From: Thermoplasmata archaeon
Lineage (GTDB): Archaea; Thermoplasmatota; Thermoplasmata; Thermoplasmatales; Thermoplasmataceae
DNA: 61,619 nucleotides
Assembly (NCBI GenBank): GCA_021794355.1
Contig: JAJYRA010000086.1
Coordinates: forward strand, 1 to 61,619
Reading direction: 5' to 3'
Shown: piece by piece, positions 34,505 to 43,590 of the stretch
Layout of the letters: the number at the start of each line of letters is the position of its first letter
How positions within the stretch are numbered: the first letter of the stretch is position 1
Translations under genes and position numbers: made by a program
The notes under the pieces: generated by a model
What the model saw: the letters and a program-made list of their open reading frames with translations, nothing else
What the model was told of the DNA's origin: nothing
The model's database searches: none

Positions 34505-35305
34505 ATGAAAAAAATTAAGGTGTGTATTGCAGGTGTTACCGGTTGGATTGGAAGAGCTTTGGTTGCTTCAGTCCTGAAATCGTCCGATCTCGCTCTGGTG
34601 GGTGCAGTGTCTAGAAAGAATTCTGGAAAAACTCTAGGTGAAGTTTTTGGAATGAATGATTTTCCCTTGAGAATATCAGAAAGTGTGGATAAGGCTTTGG
34701 ATTCGAAGACAGATGTGTTAGTTGATTATACCTCTCCATACATTGTAAAAAATAATATTTACTCTGCAATAAAAAAGGGCGTTAATGTAGTTGTGGGCAC
34801 ATCCGGACTCTCAGATCAGGATTATGACGAAATTGACAAGTTAGCAAAAAAAGAAAATGTAGGAGTTTTTGCGGCTGGAAACTTTGCCATTTCAGCTGCA
34901 CTCCTGAACCATTTTGCCATCGTAGCTGCTAAATATATGAAATCATGGGAAGTAATAGACTATGCATCCGATGCAAAGATTGATGCTCCAAGTGGTACAG
35001 CCTATGAAATTGCACACCTTCTATCCACAGTGGGTAACCCAGCAGTAAAGGTGAAAGATGATAAAGTTAAGGGACAGAGGGAAAGCAGAGGATTCAACCT
35101 CAACGGTACTCACGTACATTCCGTGAGGCTTCCGGGTTATGTGATCGGGGTAGACGTAATATTTGGTGGAAAGGATGAAAAATTAACACTGAAGTTTGAA
35201 GCTGGAAATACACCGGATACCTACGTGGAGGGTACTCTCCTTGCCATCAGAAAAGTGATTGGGATGGTTGGACTAACCAGGGGACTGGACAGATTATTAT
35301 TTTAA
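34505..35305 (+). CDS. dapB: DapB-like dehydrodipicolinate reductase family protein with altered active site
   Basis: A 266-residue protein with the NAD(P)H-binding start CIAGVTGWIGRALV, VDYTSPYIVKNN, GTSGLSDQDYDEI and the signature KIDAPSGTA (residues 158-166). In true DapB that signature is preceded by the catalytic His-His pair (H-H-x-x-K); here the equivalent residues are Ala154-Ser155 (DYASDAKIDAPSGTA). Lys158 is kept. The C-terminal domain (GTHVHSVRLPGYVIGVDVIF) is normal. Either the reaction has changed or another residue serves as acid. It stands next to purH, with which it shares no obvious pathway. Confidence 0.8.
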   Translation: MKKIKVCIAGVTGWIGRALVASVLKSSDLALVGAVSRKNSGKTLGEVFGMNDFPLRISESVDKALDSKTDVLVDYTSPYIVKNNIYSAIKKGVNVVVGTSGLSDQDYDEIDKLAKKENVGVFAAGNFAISAALLNHFAIVAAKYMKSWEVIDYASDAKIDAPSGTAYEIAHLLSTVGNPAVKVKDDKVKGQRESRGFNLNGTHVHSVRLPGYVIGVDVIFGGKDEKLTLKFEAGNTPDTYVEGTLLAIRKVIGMVGLTRGLDRLLF

Positions 35306-35475
35306 TTTTCCATGCCCCCTTCAATTAAAAAGTCCATAATAATAAGGGCTAATTTTTTATCACATACTTGAAAGTCGGGTTTCTACCCCAATATATCCAG
35401 ATGATGTTTAATGTGTTCAAACTTCAAGTGGTTTGACAACATCAAAACATATTAAAAATGAAGTGTTCAGTGATC

Positions 35476-36945
35476 ATGATCATTTTAGCTTCCTTAACCG
35501 ACAAGAGTGGTTCAGTAGACTTTTTGAAGTCCATTTCAACAGAGGTGGAAAAGATTTACGCTTCGGAGGGTACAAGAAGGCATTTGGAGGAAAATGGGAT
35601 AAGGGCAAATTCCATATCAGAGTTAACCGGTTTTGAAGATCTCCTTGGTGGAAGGGTAAAAACACTTCATCCAGCAATTTTTTCTGGTATTCTATCCAGG
35701 AATAATGAAGCGGATAGAAAGCAGCTCGAAGAAAAGGGCTATTTTCCCTTTGACATTGTAATGTGTAACCTCTATGATTTCAACACTTACAGGAATGGTA
35801 CAGAGGAAGAAAAGATTGAACACATAGACATTGGAGGTGTTTCACTCATAAGAGCAGCTTCAAAGAATTGGAAGAGGGTTGCAATTGCCAAAAATGCTCA
35901 GGATTATGAAAAACTCACGAGGGATATTAAGGAGAAGGGTAAAATTTTAGAGGAAACCAGAAGAGAGTTGGCCATTGATGCGTTTAAAATGACATATGAA
36001 TATGATCTGTCCATATACAATTCAATCAGGGATGGAACAACAGATAGGGTGATCTTACTTCAAAATGGAAGAAAACTTCGCTATGGAGAGAACCCTGATC
36101 AGGAGGGTTATATCTACGAGATTCCTGAATACGGGAAAATGGAAGTTTTCCACGGAAAGGAAATGTCGTATAACAATTATGTGGATGCATCATCAGCCAT
36201 AGAGACCGCCGTGGAATTCTCTGAACCCTTTGCAGTTGTGATAAAACATAACACACCCTGTGGTGCTGCCATTGGAAAAACCCACGGAGATGCCCTGGAA
36301 AAGGCAATAAATGCGGATAGGGAATCCGCCTACGGATCTGTTATTTGTATAAATGGTAAAGCTGACAGGAATGTGGCAGAAGCTTTAAAAGATCTTTTTG
36401 TAGAGATAATAATTGCAAAAGATTTCGATGAAGAGTCGGTAAAAATCATTGGGAAGAAGAAGAACATAAGGATGATAAAATATTCCGGAAATGGACCGGA
36501 AAGAAACTTCAAGACCCTTTTCAATGGAATACTGGAGCAAACAAGGATGAATACGGAATTGGATCAGGTAAAAAGAATAGTGGATAATGGAAGTGAATAT
36601 TCGGAGAAAGAACTGGACTTTGCCTGGAAAATAGCGGCCCACTGCAGGAGCAATGCCATTGTCCTTGCCAGAGACTGCGTTACCACTGGCATTGGAGCCG
36701 GACAAACCTCTCGGGTAGAGGCTGCAAAGATAGCATGCGAAAGGGCAGGAGAAAGATCAAAGGGATCGGTTATGGCCTCTGACGCCTATCTTCCCTTCTC
36801 AGATAATGTGGATGTGGCTGAGCGGCATGGAATACGTGCAATTATTGAGCCGGGAGGATCAATCAGGGATCAGGATGTGATTGATGCATGTAAAAAATAT
36901 GGTATTTCGTTATATTTTACTGGAAGAAGAGTCTTCCTCCACTAG
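35476..36945 (+). CDS. purH: Bifunctional AICAR transformylase / IMP cyclohydrolase
   Basis: Catalyses the last two steps of purine synthesis to IMP. The IMP cyclohydrolase domain (residues about 1-190) has ILASLTDKSGSVDFLKSI, the GGRVKTLHPAIFSGIL block and DIGGVSLIRAASKNW. The formyltransferase domain has LRYGENPDQEG, FAVVIKHNTPCGAAIG, SNAIVLARD and GIGAGQTSRVEA. The ATG at 35476 (489 aa) is preferred over 35458 because a CATATTAAAA box lies about 25 nt upstream and it fits the family N-terminus. It is the only purine gene in the window. Confidence 0.94.
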   Translation: MIILASLTDKSGSVDFLKSISTEVEKIYASEGTRRHLEENGIRANSISELTGFEDLLGGRVKTLHPAIFSGILSRNNEADRKQLEEKGYFPFDIVMCNLYDFNTYRNGTEEEKIEHIDIGGVSLIRAASKNWKRVAIAKNAQDYEKLTRDIKEKGKILEETRRELAIDAFKMTYEYDLSIYNSIRDGTTDRVILLQNGRKLRYGENPDQEGYIYEIPEYGKMEVFHGKEMSYNNYVDASSAIETAVEFSEPFAVVIKHNTPCGAAIGKTHGDALEKAINADRESAYGSVICINGKADRNVAEALKDLFVEIIIAKDFDEESVKIIGKKKNIRMIKYSGNGPERNFKTLFNGILEQTRMNTELDQVKRIVDNGSEYSEKELDFAWKIAAHCRSNAIVLARDCVTTGIGAGQTSRVEAAKIACERAGERSKGSVMASDAYLPFSDNVDVAERHGIRAIIEPGGSIRDQDVIDACKKYGISLYFTGRRVFLH

Positions 36946-36950
36946 TTTTT

Positions 36951-39900
36951 TTATCTTTTATATTTTAAGTAAATTACAGCAGCCAGAATTATTATGATCA
37001 GAAAAGCCAAAAGAGTGATATAAAGGTAAATATAATTCACTGAAGGAGCTTTTTTAAGGTTGATGTTCAAAGGGTATGACTGATTGTGACCAACGGCAAG
37101 ATTGAAATTTTGTGGTGAGTAACCGTTTAAGGATGCCGTTATGGTATAATTTCCTGCTGTCACTGTTATATTGAATTTCCCACCGGATAGAATTCTTACG
37201 TCTTTTCCATTAATCGCAATGTGGGCTCCTGATGGGTTTATGGTACCATATATGTAGGAATAATGAATGAATTCTATATTTTCTGTGATGTTATGGCCAT
37301 TTACTGTTACTGCAATCAAGTAGTGATTGTCATAATAATCCGTTGTGTTTGAAATATGGAAAATGTAGGATCCATTTATCAGCTTCAAGGTCAGGTTGCT
37401 ATCACCGGATGAGTATGTTTTATGTGATAGAGATATATTCCATGTGGTTCCTGCAGGTAATCCTGACTCCTTGAATTCCACCTTGAACGTTACTTCCGTG
37501 AAATTTATCTCCGGAACACTGTATGATTTTCCATTCACCACAAAAGAACCGGAAGCTATTGATGCCCTGAATGAAGAGGACTTGTCTGTCCCAATTGTAT
37601 AACTGTAGGAACCGTTTGGAAGTAAAATGCTATAGCTTTTACCGAATATTGGACCGGAATCATTAAGGGATATATTTACGTACCATGGGTAGGCTGAGGG
37701 TAGCCCAGATTCCGTAAAGTTAACCCTATATTCCACGGGGACGACGTATGAAATAATTCCCTGCTCCATGCTTCCATTCTTAATGGTGATATTGTATTCT
37801 CCTTGCTTTTCCATGGTGTAATTGAGATTTGATGCCACCTCCCCAGTTTGATCGTTGGAGAGCCCAAAGATTCTGGTTCGTGGTTTAATCCATGGACCTG
37901 ATTCTGTCCTCACCAGTGTTTTCAAGCTGCCTGTCGTTGGAAACATAAAGTGCCCATCCTCACCTGAGGGGCCTCCGACCAGTCCAAATTGGGGATCAAG
38001 ACCTCCAGGAACATTATTGTCAGGATATGGTCCGCCATAATTGACCTGATCTCCAGCGATATAGGAATAGTTCAATTTTCCAATTATATAGGCCGCACCC
38101 GTAACATTCATGTTAATCACGTGCCTGTTTACCATAAAGGTTACATAGCTGTCCATAGGATTCCCATTATAATTCAACACTGTGGACATATTGAAATAGT
38201 GCGGCATTCCTATGGTTTTTCCCATGGGAAAGGTGTACCTGTAAACGGTTTGGGATGGATATAGACCGTAAAACGGATAGACAACCCATCCTGTGTAATT
38301 TACCTCAAAGCCGGTCTGGGCGCTTCCATTCAGATAGATCACGTTCTGTATCCAGTACAGGGGCTGGCCCATTTCATTGGATAGGAATAGATTTTGCTGT
38401 ATGGATGCATTGTAAATGTTGTATACATGCCCTGTGGAATTGAAAGACGTGACCCTCAAATCCTTCATGGATAGATTGTCATCCACTCCAGTTAGGGCAT
38501 ATTTATTGCTACTGAAACTTTTACTCAGCAGGTAGTCGGTAAGGTTATATGCATTTATGGACCCCCAACCATCCAGAAGACTGTATCCATATCTTGCCTT
38601 ATACAGCTGATTATGACCGGAATCTACAGGATAGAATGGAAGGGCTGGAAGAGTTGAATTGTACTTGCCAGTATCATAAAAGCCACTTATGGCCGTCTGT
38701 TTTTGAGATCTATATTCCTGTGTTCCCATTTTATACAATGTGGGATCTACAAAACCCATTTTGCTCTCATTGTTTTTATGCAACACACAGTCAATTTCTG
38801 CAAGTATTCCTCCGGTTAGTGGGGATGATATGCTTGTGCCGAATGAATATTCAAACCCCCCACCGTAAGTTGCGTTACTTGCATAGTATGTATGCCCAGA
38901 GAGTGAAATCGTAATCAGTGTGTTGTTGGCTATGGCGGAAATATCCGGTACTCCTCTGCCCCTACCTTGAATTAAGGAATTGGCCAGGGAATTTATCTGC
39001 CAGACTGGCTCCTTTATGACTTGGCTGATACCAGAACTTGTTCCGTATGTGCCACTGGAGCTTGATCCCCCTGGAATGAACCAGTTCGTCTCGTTTACAA
39101 GGTTAAGTGTATTCAGGTTCAGTTTTACTGATGTTCCTCCTACGGCAATAACGCCAAAATCATTGTATGCCATGTTGGACAGGGCCTCCACATCAGAACC
39201 TGTCCATTTTGTACTGCTTAAATTATCTGCAGCATCTCCACTGGATGCAAGCACTGTTATACCTCTGGCCTGTGCCTCTTTGAGGTAGTTGTACACACCT
39301 GTAAAATTATTATCGCAAGCCCCCCATGAGTTTGAGATTACGGATACATTGTCAAGCTTTGAATAGGTTGAGTTTGGATTTAAGATGAAATTGAAGGAAT
39401 CCAGAATATTTACGCAGCAAGAGTTATTCCCGTAAACGTTGTAAATACTTGAACCGGGGGCAGTGCTTCCCATCATCTCAAGGTCAAGGGTATTTTCAAA
39501 GTTTGCGCTTGTATTATCATACTGGGCCAGTGGACCTGGAGCAACCGCTCCATTCAGAGGTACACCATATACCATGCTATGTGGCTCTCCAGCCGGAATT
39601 GTCTCATTGTAATAATCGTAGATATTGGATGGAACAAAGGACCCCACTCTCTGATCTGTGTTAAGCACTCCGTATGGTGTCGTAATGGTTTTGCCTGTGT
39701 ATTTCCCACCCCACAGAATTGTTGCTTCAACCGAATTTACCGGATATCCATACTCCTTAAACAGTGGTTGCTCTCCGTATGCCACCTGAAGATCAGGACC
39801 ATATATGTATTGTGACCCGGCACTGCAAACAGGGGCAAGATAACCACTTGTTTTGCTATTAGTTACCGGATTTTTTGTCTTTCCCTCAAACAATTTCAGG

Positions 39901-40565
39901 GAACTCGCTCCTATGGAATATTGGGAATAGTTCGAGAGGCCGGTAATGGATGAGACAAGGGGTACGAAGTATGAGGGTAATTCTGGTTTTGAAGTAGTGG
40001 CATGGTACAGCTGGGAACCATTGAGGTAATTTTCGGTGCTCGTTTTGAATAGGGAGTCTATTTTTTGAACCGATGCAGTGAATGTTAACAGCATTCTCCC
40101 GGAATGGGCATGAATTCTGGTTATATTTCTGCTTTGCAGGTATTCCATGAGGGAATTGTAAATGGATGCTGAAGGCTCAAAATTTCTATCAAACTGCTTT
40201 CTTGTGAGATAGTGCATATAACCTGGAGAACCTCTGTTGGATAGGTTTTCAAGAAAACCGTTCAACCTTGTTTGGTTTGCAAAATTGAGTGTTATACCAA
40301 CGGTATCTGTTATGTGCCCAGAGGTTGCGTTAACCGATTGAGGATTTGAAATGTGATACCTTTCCCCTGTCATGACATAGCTATTTAGGGGTACCAGGTT
40401 TGAAAAAATGTCCGTTGAATAAATTTTGTTTACACTTTTCAGATCACCATTGAATTGATTGCTTGAATGAGCGTGATCCTGATTGACAACTAATCCTGTA
40501 GCTGAGAGGATAAATACGAAAGACATGAATAGGGCCAGGATTAATTTTCTTCTTTTCTCTCTCAT
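36951..40565 (-). CDS. Secreted S53-family (kumamolisin/sedolisin-type) protease with long C-terminal extension
   Basis: A 1204-residue acid serine protease. A signal/anchor helix (LILALFMSFVFILSATGLVV) precedes a pro-kumamolisin domain (residues about 80-220). The catalytic domain has the E-x-x-x-D pair (Glu357 and Asp361 in FENTLDLEM) and the nucleophile GTSISSP (Ser578), spaced as in sedolisins. From about residue 700 come beta-rich modules repeating FTESGLPSAYPWYVNIS-like and FKESGLPAGTTWNISL units, then a PEGA-like module (GAHIAINGKDVRILSGG). A C-terminal helix (IYLYITLLAFLIIIILAAVI) plus KYKR holds it on the cell surface. Suited to an acidic habitat. Confidence 0.92.
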   Translation of the reverse strand: MREKRRKLILALFMSFVFILSATGLVVNQDHAHSSNQFNGDLKSVNKIYSTDIFSNLVPLNSYVMTGERYHISNPQSVNATSGHITDTVGITLNFANQTRLNGFLENLSNRGSPGYMHYLTRKQFDRNFEPSASIYNSLMEYLQSRNITRIHAHSGRMLLTFTASVQKIDSLFKTSTENYLNGSQLYHATTSKPELPSYFVPLVSSITGLSNYSQYSIGASSLKLFEGKTKNPVTNSKTSGYLAPVCSAGSQYIYGPDLQVAYGEQPLFKEYGYPVNSVEATILWGGKYTGKTITTPYGVLNTDQRVGSFVPSNIYDYYNETIPAGEPHSMVYGVPLNGAVAPGPLAQYDNTSANFENTLDLEMMGSTAPGSSIYNVYGNNSCCVNILDSFNFILNPNSTYSKLDNVSVISNSWGACDNNFTGVYNYLKEAQARGITVLASSGDAADNLSSTKWTGSDVEALSNMAYNDFGVIAVGGTSVKLNLNTLNLVNETNWFIPGGSSSSGTYGTSSGISQVIKEPVWQINSLANSLIQGRGRGVPDISAIANNTLITISLSGHTYYASNATYGGGFEYSFGTSISSPLTGGILAEIDCVLHKNNESKMGFVDPTLYKMGTQEYRSQKQTAISGFYDTGKYNSTLPALPFYPVDSGHNQLYKARYGYSLLDGWGSINAYNLTDYLLSKSFSSNKYALTGVDDNLSMKDLRVTSFNSTGHVYNIYNASIQQNLFLSNEMGQPLYWIQNVIYLNGSAQTGFEVNYTGWVVYPFYGLYPSQTVYRYTFPMGKTIGMPHYFNMSTVLNYNGNPMDSYVTFMVNRHVINMNVTGAAYIIGKLNYSYIAGDQVNYGGPYPDNNVPGGLDPQFGLVGGPSGEDGHFMFPTTGSLKTLVRTESGPWIKPRTRIFGLSNDQTGEVASNLNYTMEKQGEYNITIKNGSMEQGIISYVVPVEYRVNFTESGLPSAYPWYVNISLNDSGPIFGKSYSILLPNGSYSYTIGTDKSSSFRASIASGSFVVNGKSYSVPEINFTEVTFKVEFKESGLPAGTTWNISLSHKTYSSGDSNLTLKLINGSYIFHISNTTDYYDNHYLIAVTVNGHNITENIEFIHYSYIYGTINPSGAHIAINGKDVRILSGGKFNITVTAGNYTITASLNGYSPQNFNLAVGHNQSYPLNINLKKAPSVNYIYLYITLLAFLIIIILAAVIYLKYKR

Positions 40566-40605
40566 TGATTTGCATGTATACGATATATTAAATTTTTTCG
40601 TGACT

Positions 40606-40679
40606 GAATAATGTCGATTTTTAGTTGATTTCTCCTCCTTGAGGATTTCATTAACCTTATGAACATTCGTTTGAACTTG
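40606..40679 (-). mobile_element. Truncated MITE at the 3' end of the MazF-type gene
   Basis: About 74 bp matching one end of the MITE: AATAATGTCGATTTTTAG, TTGATTTCTCCTCC and CATTAACCTTATGAACATTC. The rest is missing; the match ends at the stop codon of the toxin gene at 40680. It shows that this family has shaped several loci of the genome. Confidence 0.55.
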
Positions 40680-41021
40680 TCAGTAGATCCCGAAAACCGC
40701 TTTAACAGCTTCTATGATTTTAGAAAGTTCCTCCTCAGTTATTTTACCTATTCCTCTTATCAATCTTTCCTCTGAAACTGACCTCAATTGGAATAAATCT
40801 ACCACAGATTTTTTAATCAAATTGTTCACACCGTCTGGACGCAATTCCACCATCCACGGTACTGAGTCATAGTGTGTTTTATAATCAGTGATCGGCGCAA
40901 TGTCCTTTAATGGCAAAACCCCAATTTCATTGCTATTTACGATCACGCATGGTCTGGTTTTTGTAATCTCAGCGCCAACAGTTGGAGACAGATTTACCAG
41001 CCAGATCTCTCCCTGTTTCAT
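40680..41021 (-). CDS. MazF/PemK-type toxin
   Basis: A 113-residue endoribonuclease toxin of the MazF/PemK/CcdB fold. Motifs: KQGEIWLVNLSPTVGAEITK at the N-terminus, the core RPCVIVNSNEIG, the PLKDIAPIT segment and SVVDLFQLRSVSEERLI. It would cleave mRNA unless blocked. A ribbon-helix-helix antitoxin gene lies upstream in the same orientation, but 164 nt away rather than overlapping. Confidence 0.9.
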   Translation of the reverse strand: MKQGEIWLVNLSPTVGAEITKTRPCVIVNSNEIGVLPLKDIAPITDYKTHYDSVPWMVELRPDGVNNLIKKSVVDLFQLRSVSEERLIRGIGKITEEELSKIIEAVKAVFGIY

Positions 41022-41185
41022 ATCAATACTTTTGCAATTCGTTATAATGAATAAAATTCTCCAACCCGTAGATTAGGGTGTCTACAGGCTGTCACAATGA
41101 AAAATTAGAGAAATAGCTCCCAGACAGTGTAAATATGCATCCATAGAATTTTATTAGAAATTAAAATGCAAAACTCTTGTCATAT

Positions 41186-41416
41186 TTATTCTCGCTCCAG
41201 GAAGTCCTGTGAATCCAGTGATGCTAAAGAATTAAGGTCATCTTCAGTTTCGTAGTATGCCCTCAGCTTATTCGCTTTCTCAGCAATTTCCTTTTTCCTG
41301 TCATTTATGGCTTTCTCTATTACTGCTTCTGATAGAAATCCAGACTTGTTTTTCTTAGTTTTCAGAATTTCTATTACATTATCAGGTAAGGTTACGTTGA
41401 GTCTCTGAGTTGACAC
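41186..41416 (-). CDS. RHH-type antitoxin for the MazF-like toxin
   Basis: A 76-residue protein. The N-terminus (QRLNVTLPDNVIEILKTKK) is a typical ribbon-helix-helix strand and helix, then KSGFLSEAVIEKAINDRKKE; the C-terminal part (ETEDDLNSLASLDSQDFL) is acidic, fit to wrap a basic toxin. It precedes the toxin gene as antitoxins do. The 164-nt gap is unusual and holds no other gene, so the two may have separate translation or an intervening deletion/insertion. Confidence 0.75.
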   Translation of the reverse strand: MSTQRLNVTLPDNVIEILKTKKNKSGFLSEAVIEKAINDRKKEIAEKANKLRAYYETEDDLNSLASLDSQDFLERE

Positions 41417-41576
41417 ACATAATAATGTGCATCAAATATACATACATTTTGGTGTTTTTAATCAGTGACTTCACATTTCCATGTTTGAATATACATGAGA
41501 TAACAGTTTTTTCACCAAAATAGGTGCTTTGCTGTGATTGAAATGGCAAAGCGAGTAACAAATTCATAAGAAAGAA

Positions 41577-41850
41577 CCAGATTGCCTTCGGGGATAAGGG
41601 CATACAGCATCCTTGATCACCATGAAATGGCTCTCAAATTTGACAATTACCTGATAGTTGGTGATTCAGCATGTGGAATTAATTGCAGACTGAGATTTTA
41701 TCCCAATTACATAAGTCCAAACCCGAGGATGAAAGGCGCCTGCAACCTCGGAAGTGTTGATCCCTATGGTTAAAAAACTGAGGCAAAAGAACTTCTCTCA
41801 GGTCACATGGAGGATATTGCCTCAGGTTTGAATGAAATGATATAAGAATT
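41577..41850 (+). other. Mobile-element-like coding remnant
   Basis: An interrupted frame reads PSGIRAYSILDHHEMALKFD and NYLIVGDSACGINCRLRFYP, then after a stop KTEAKELLSGHMEDIASGLN. The VGDSACG segment recalls the second acidic motif of DDE transposases, but the match is short. The GGATATTGCCTCAG near its end recurs at the first bases of the window. Nothing here is intact; family uncertain. The rest of the gap 41417-41969 shows no gene. Confidence 0.3.
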
Positions 41851-41984
41851 CCCAAATCCGGGATGTATTGGCATGCGCAGAGTGGAGTTGAACCTGTTAA
41901 ATGTTCGAAAATAATCTCTAAGGCTGTTGTCCTTGATTTTCCGATCTTAAAAAATGTATAAATCTATGTGGTTCATGCGACATT

Positions 41985-43377
41985 TCAGTGGATCTCCGGA
42001 TAAAGCTCCAGATTACCGCAGTGGAAGTATATTGCTGTCTTGAAATGTTCCTTGTTACGGTATCCATAAGCCATCTTTTGAATTGTTGTTATCTTTGAGT
42101 TCATGCCTTCTGCTATTGCATTGGTTATTCTGTGGGTGAAATATGCCATTACACCGGAGAGATGTTTCTTGATCATTTTCGCCTTCTTTATTATGGGATC
42201 AAGTCTTGAGTGAGTGGCCCAGAAATACCATCTCTTCCAGAACTCCATTGCCTCTTCCACTGTGGTACAGTTCCAGAGGTTTCTCAGGTTCTCCTTTATG
42301 GAATATGCCCTTGCAGTCTTGAGATCGGAATTCTTCAGTTCATTGAATATCTTCCTGTATTTTTTGGGAAGATTCTTCTCGGCATAAAGCCATATATATT
42401 TCGTTCCTGTAAGAGTACCATTTCCACTCTTTCTTAATATGGTATTCTCATGCTTCCTCACATCGTCAAGTGCCTGGTTCATGTGTTTGCTTATGTGAAA
42501 GCGATCAAAAACAATCTTTGAATCAGCATCTTTCACATATCTTTTCGTCGACATGATATAGGGTTTCCACATATCCATGCTTACAGATCTTATCTTCTTT
42601 CTGTTGACAATGTCAAATCCTCGTTGATAATTTGAAAATTGATAACACTCAGTAACAGTTACTTTGAGCAAAAACCACACTATTCTCCAGTTCAACCGAA
42701 TCCTCATAAAGTTAGTGAGATCCGCAAGGAGAAAAAAATCAACTAAAAGTTGACAATGTCTTTCTGTTCTCCCTGTCCAGTGTTTTGTAATATCCATTGA
42801 TGGAGGATTTCTTCCTGCCAAAGGATACATATTCCACTCCGGGTTTTATGAGATTGTAGATGATTGTGACATAATTATGGTGTTTACCGTATGATTTCTC
42901 GTCTATGCCTATGATCTCAGGATTGGAAGTTTTTCTTGCAAGTCCCCTGTTAACAGCCTTATCCATGATGTGCCATGCCTCATCCCTTGTTATTCTGAGT
43001 ATTTTAGAGGCCTTCGTTACATCTGTTGCCTGAAGAACGTCTATTGCATGGGTTTCAAACCTTGTCGTGAACCTGGAACTCTTTTCAGACCATGGTACAT
43101 TGGCCAGCATAATACCATGTTTCTTACATCTTATCCTGGGAGGTTTTGCATGTATGTAAGTCTCAAAGTCAATACTGTCCTTGTCCCTCCATATCCTTTC
43201 CCTCTGATGATCGTATACTATGGATTCTGTACTACATTCAGGGCATGGGAATTTAACCCCTTTTGGGTGATCCACATATATGTCCAGGGTGTGTTTACCC
43301 TCATTCATAATGACATTCTGGACAATCCATGGGGGTTTCAGATTAAGAAGCTTTTTACAGAATTCTTTTTCATCCAC
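41985..43377 (-). pseudogene. ISL3-family transposase interrupted by a MITE
   Basis: The N-terminal half (43377 down to about 42761) has the zinc-binding CPECSTESIVYDHQ and CKKHGIM segments, the helix-turn-helix region and the first acidic motif IIGIDEKSYGKHHNY. The C-terminal half (about 42605 to 41985) resumes KKIRSVSMDMWKPYI, then SKIVFDRFHISKHMNQAL and the catalytic Glu in RITNAIAEGMNSKI. Removing 42606-42760 plus one copy of the 8-bp duplication restores a single frame (LDRENRK joined to KIRSVSM). So the gene was intact until the MITE entered. Confidence 0.92.
42606..42760 (+). mobile_element. MITE inserted in the ISL3 transposase gene
   Basis: A 155-bp copy, flanked by TTTCTGTT at 42598-42605 and 42761-42768 (exact 8-bp duplication). 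Ends are GACAATGTCAAA and TTGACAATGTC. It is closely similar throughout to the copy in the CRISPR repeat at 33747, including TTGATAATTTGAAAATTG and ATCAACTAA-A near the right end. Both insertion sites begin TTTCTG, hinting at target preference. Confidence 0.9.
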
Positions 43378-43469
43378 AGAATTATATGTGATAGCTATGA
43401 ATAAATATATCCATTAAAAGTCTGGAGAACCAAATTTTTTTGTGACTGAATGCTGTGTTGAATAAATAC

Positions 43470-43590
43470 TTAAGCAACATGTAGTCCGAGTTGCTTCATT
43501 TCTTCCTCTTCCGGAATCACTTCCCATTTCATGTAATCGGCCCTGTATTTTTTGATAAAGGATACAACGATATCCAGATCGAGTCTGTAT
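43470..43590 (-). other. Coding-like C-terminal remnant beside csa3
   Basis: On the minus strand a short frame reads YRLDLDIVVSFIKKYRADYM and KWEVIPEEEEMKQLGLHVA before a TAA. It is in-frame only from the end of the csa3 gene region and lacks a start, so it looks like the tail of a gene lost when the cas island or the ISL3 element was inserted. Family not recognised. Confidence 0.35.

Larger units (their letters stand above)
41970..43431 (-). mobile_element. ISL3-type insertion sequence, probable extent, split by a MITE
   Basis: The right end read inward starts GGTTCTCCAGAC and the left end GGTTCATGCGAC; ISL3 ends typically start with GG. They enclose the disrupted transposase gene at 41985-43377. 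Without the 155-bp MITE and its 8-bp duplication the element is about 1.3 kb, the normal ISL3 size. The ends are tentative because no flanking duplication was found. Confidence 0.5.
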
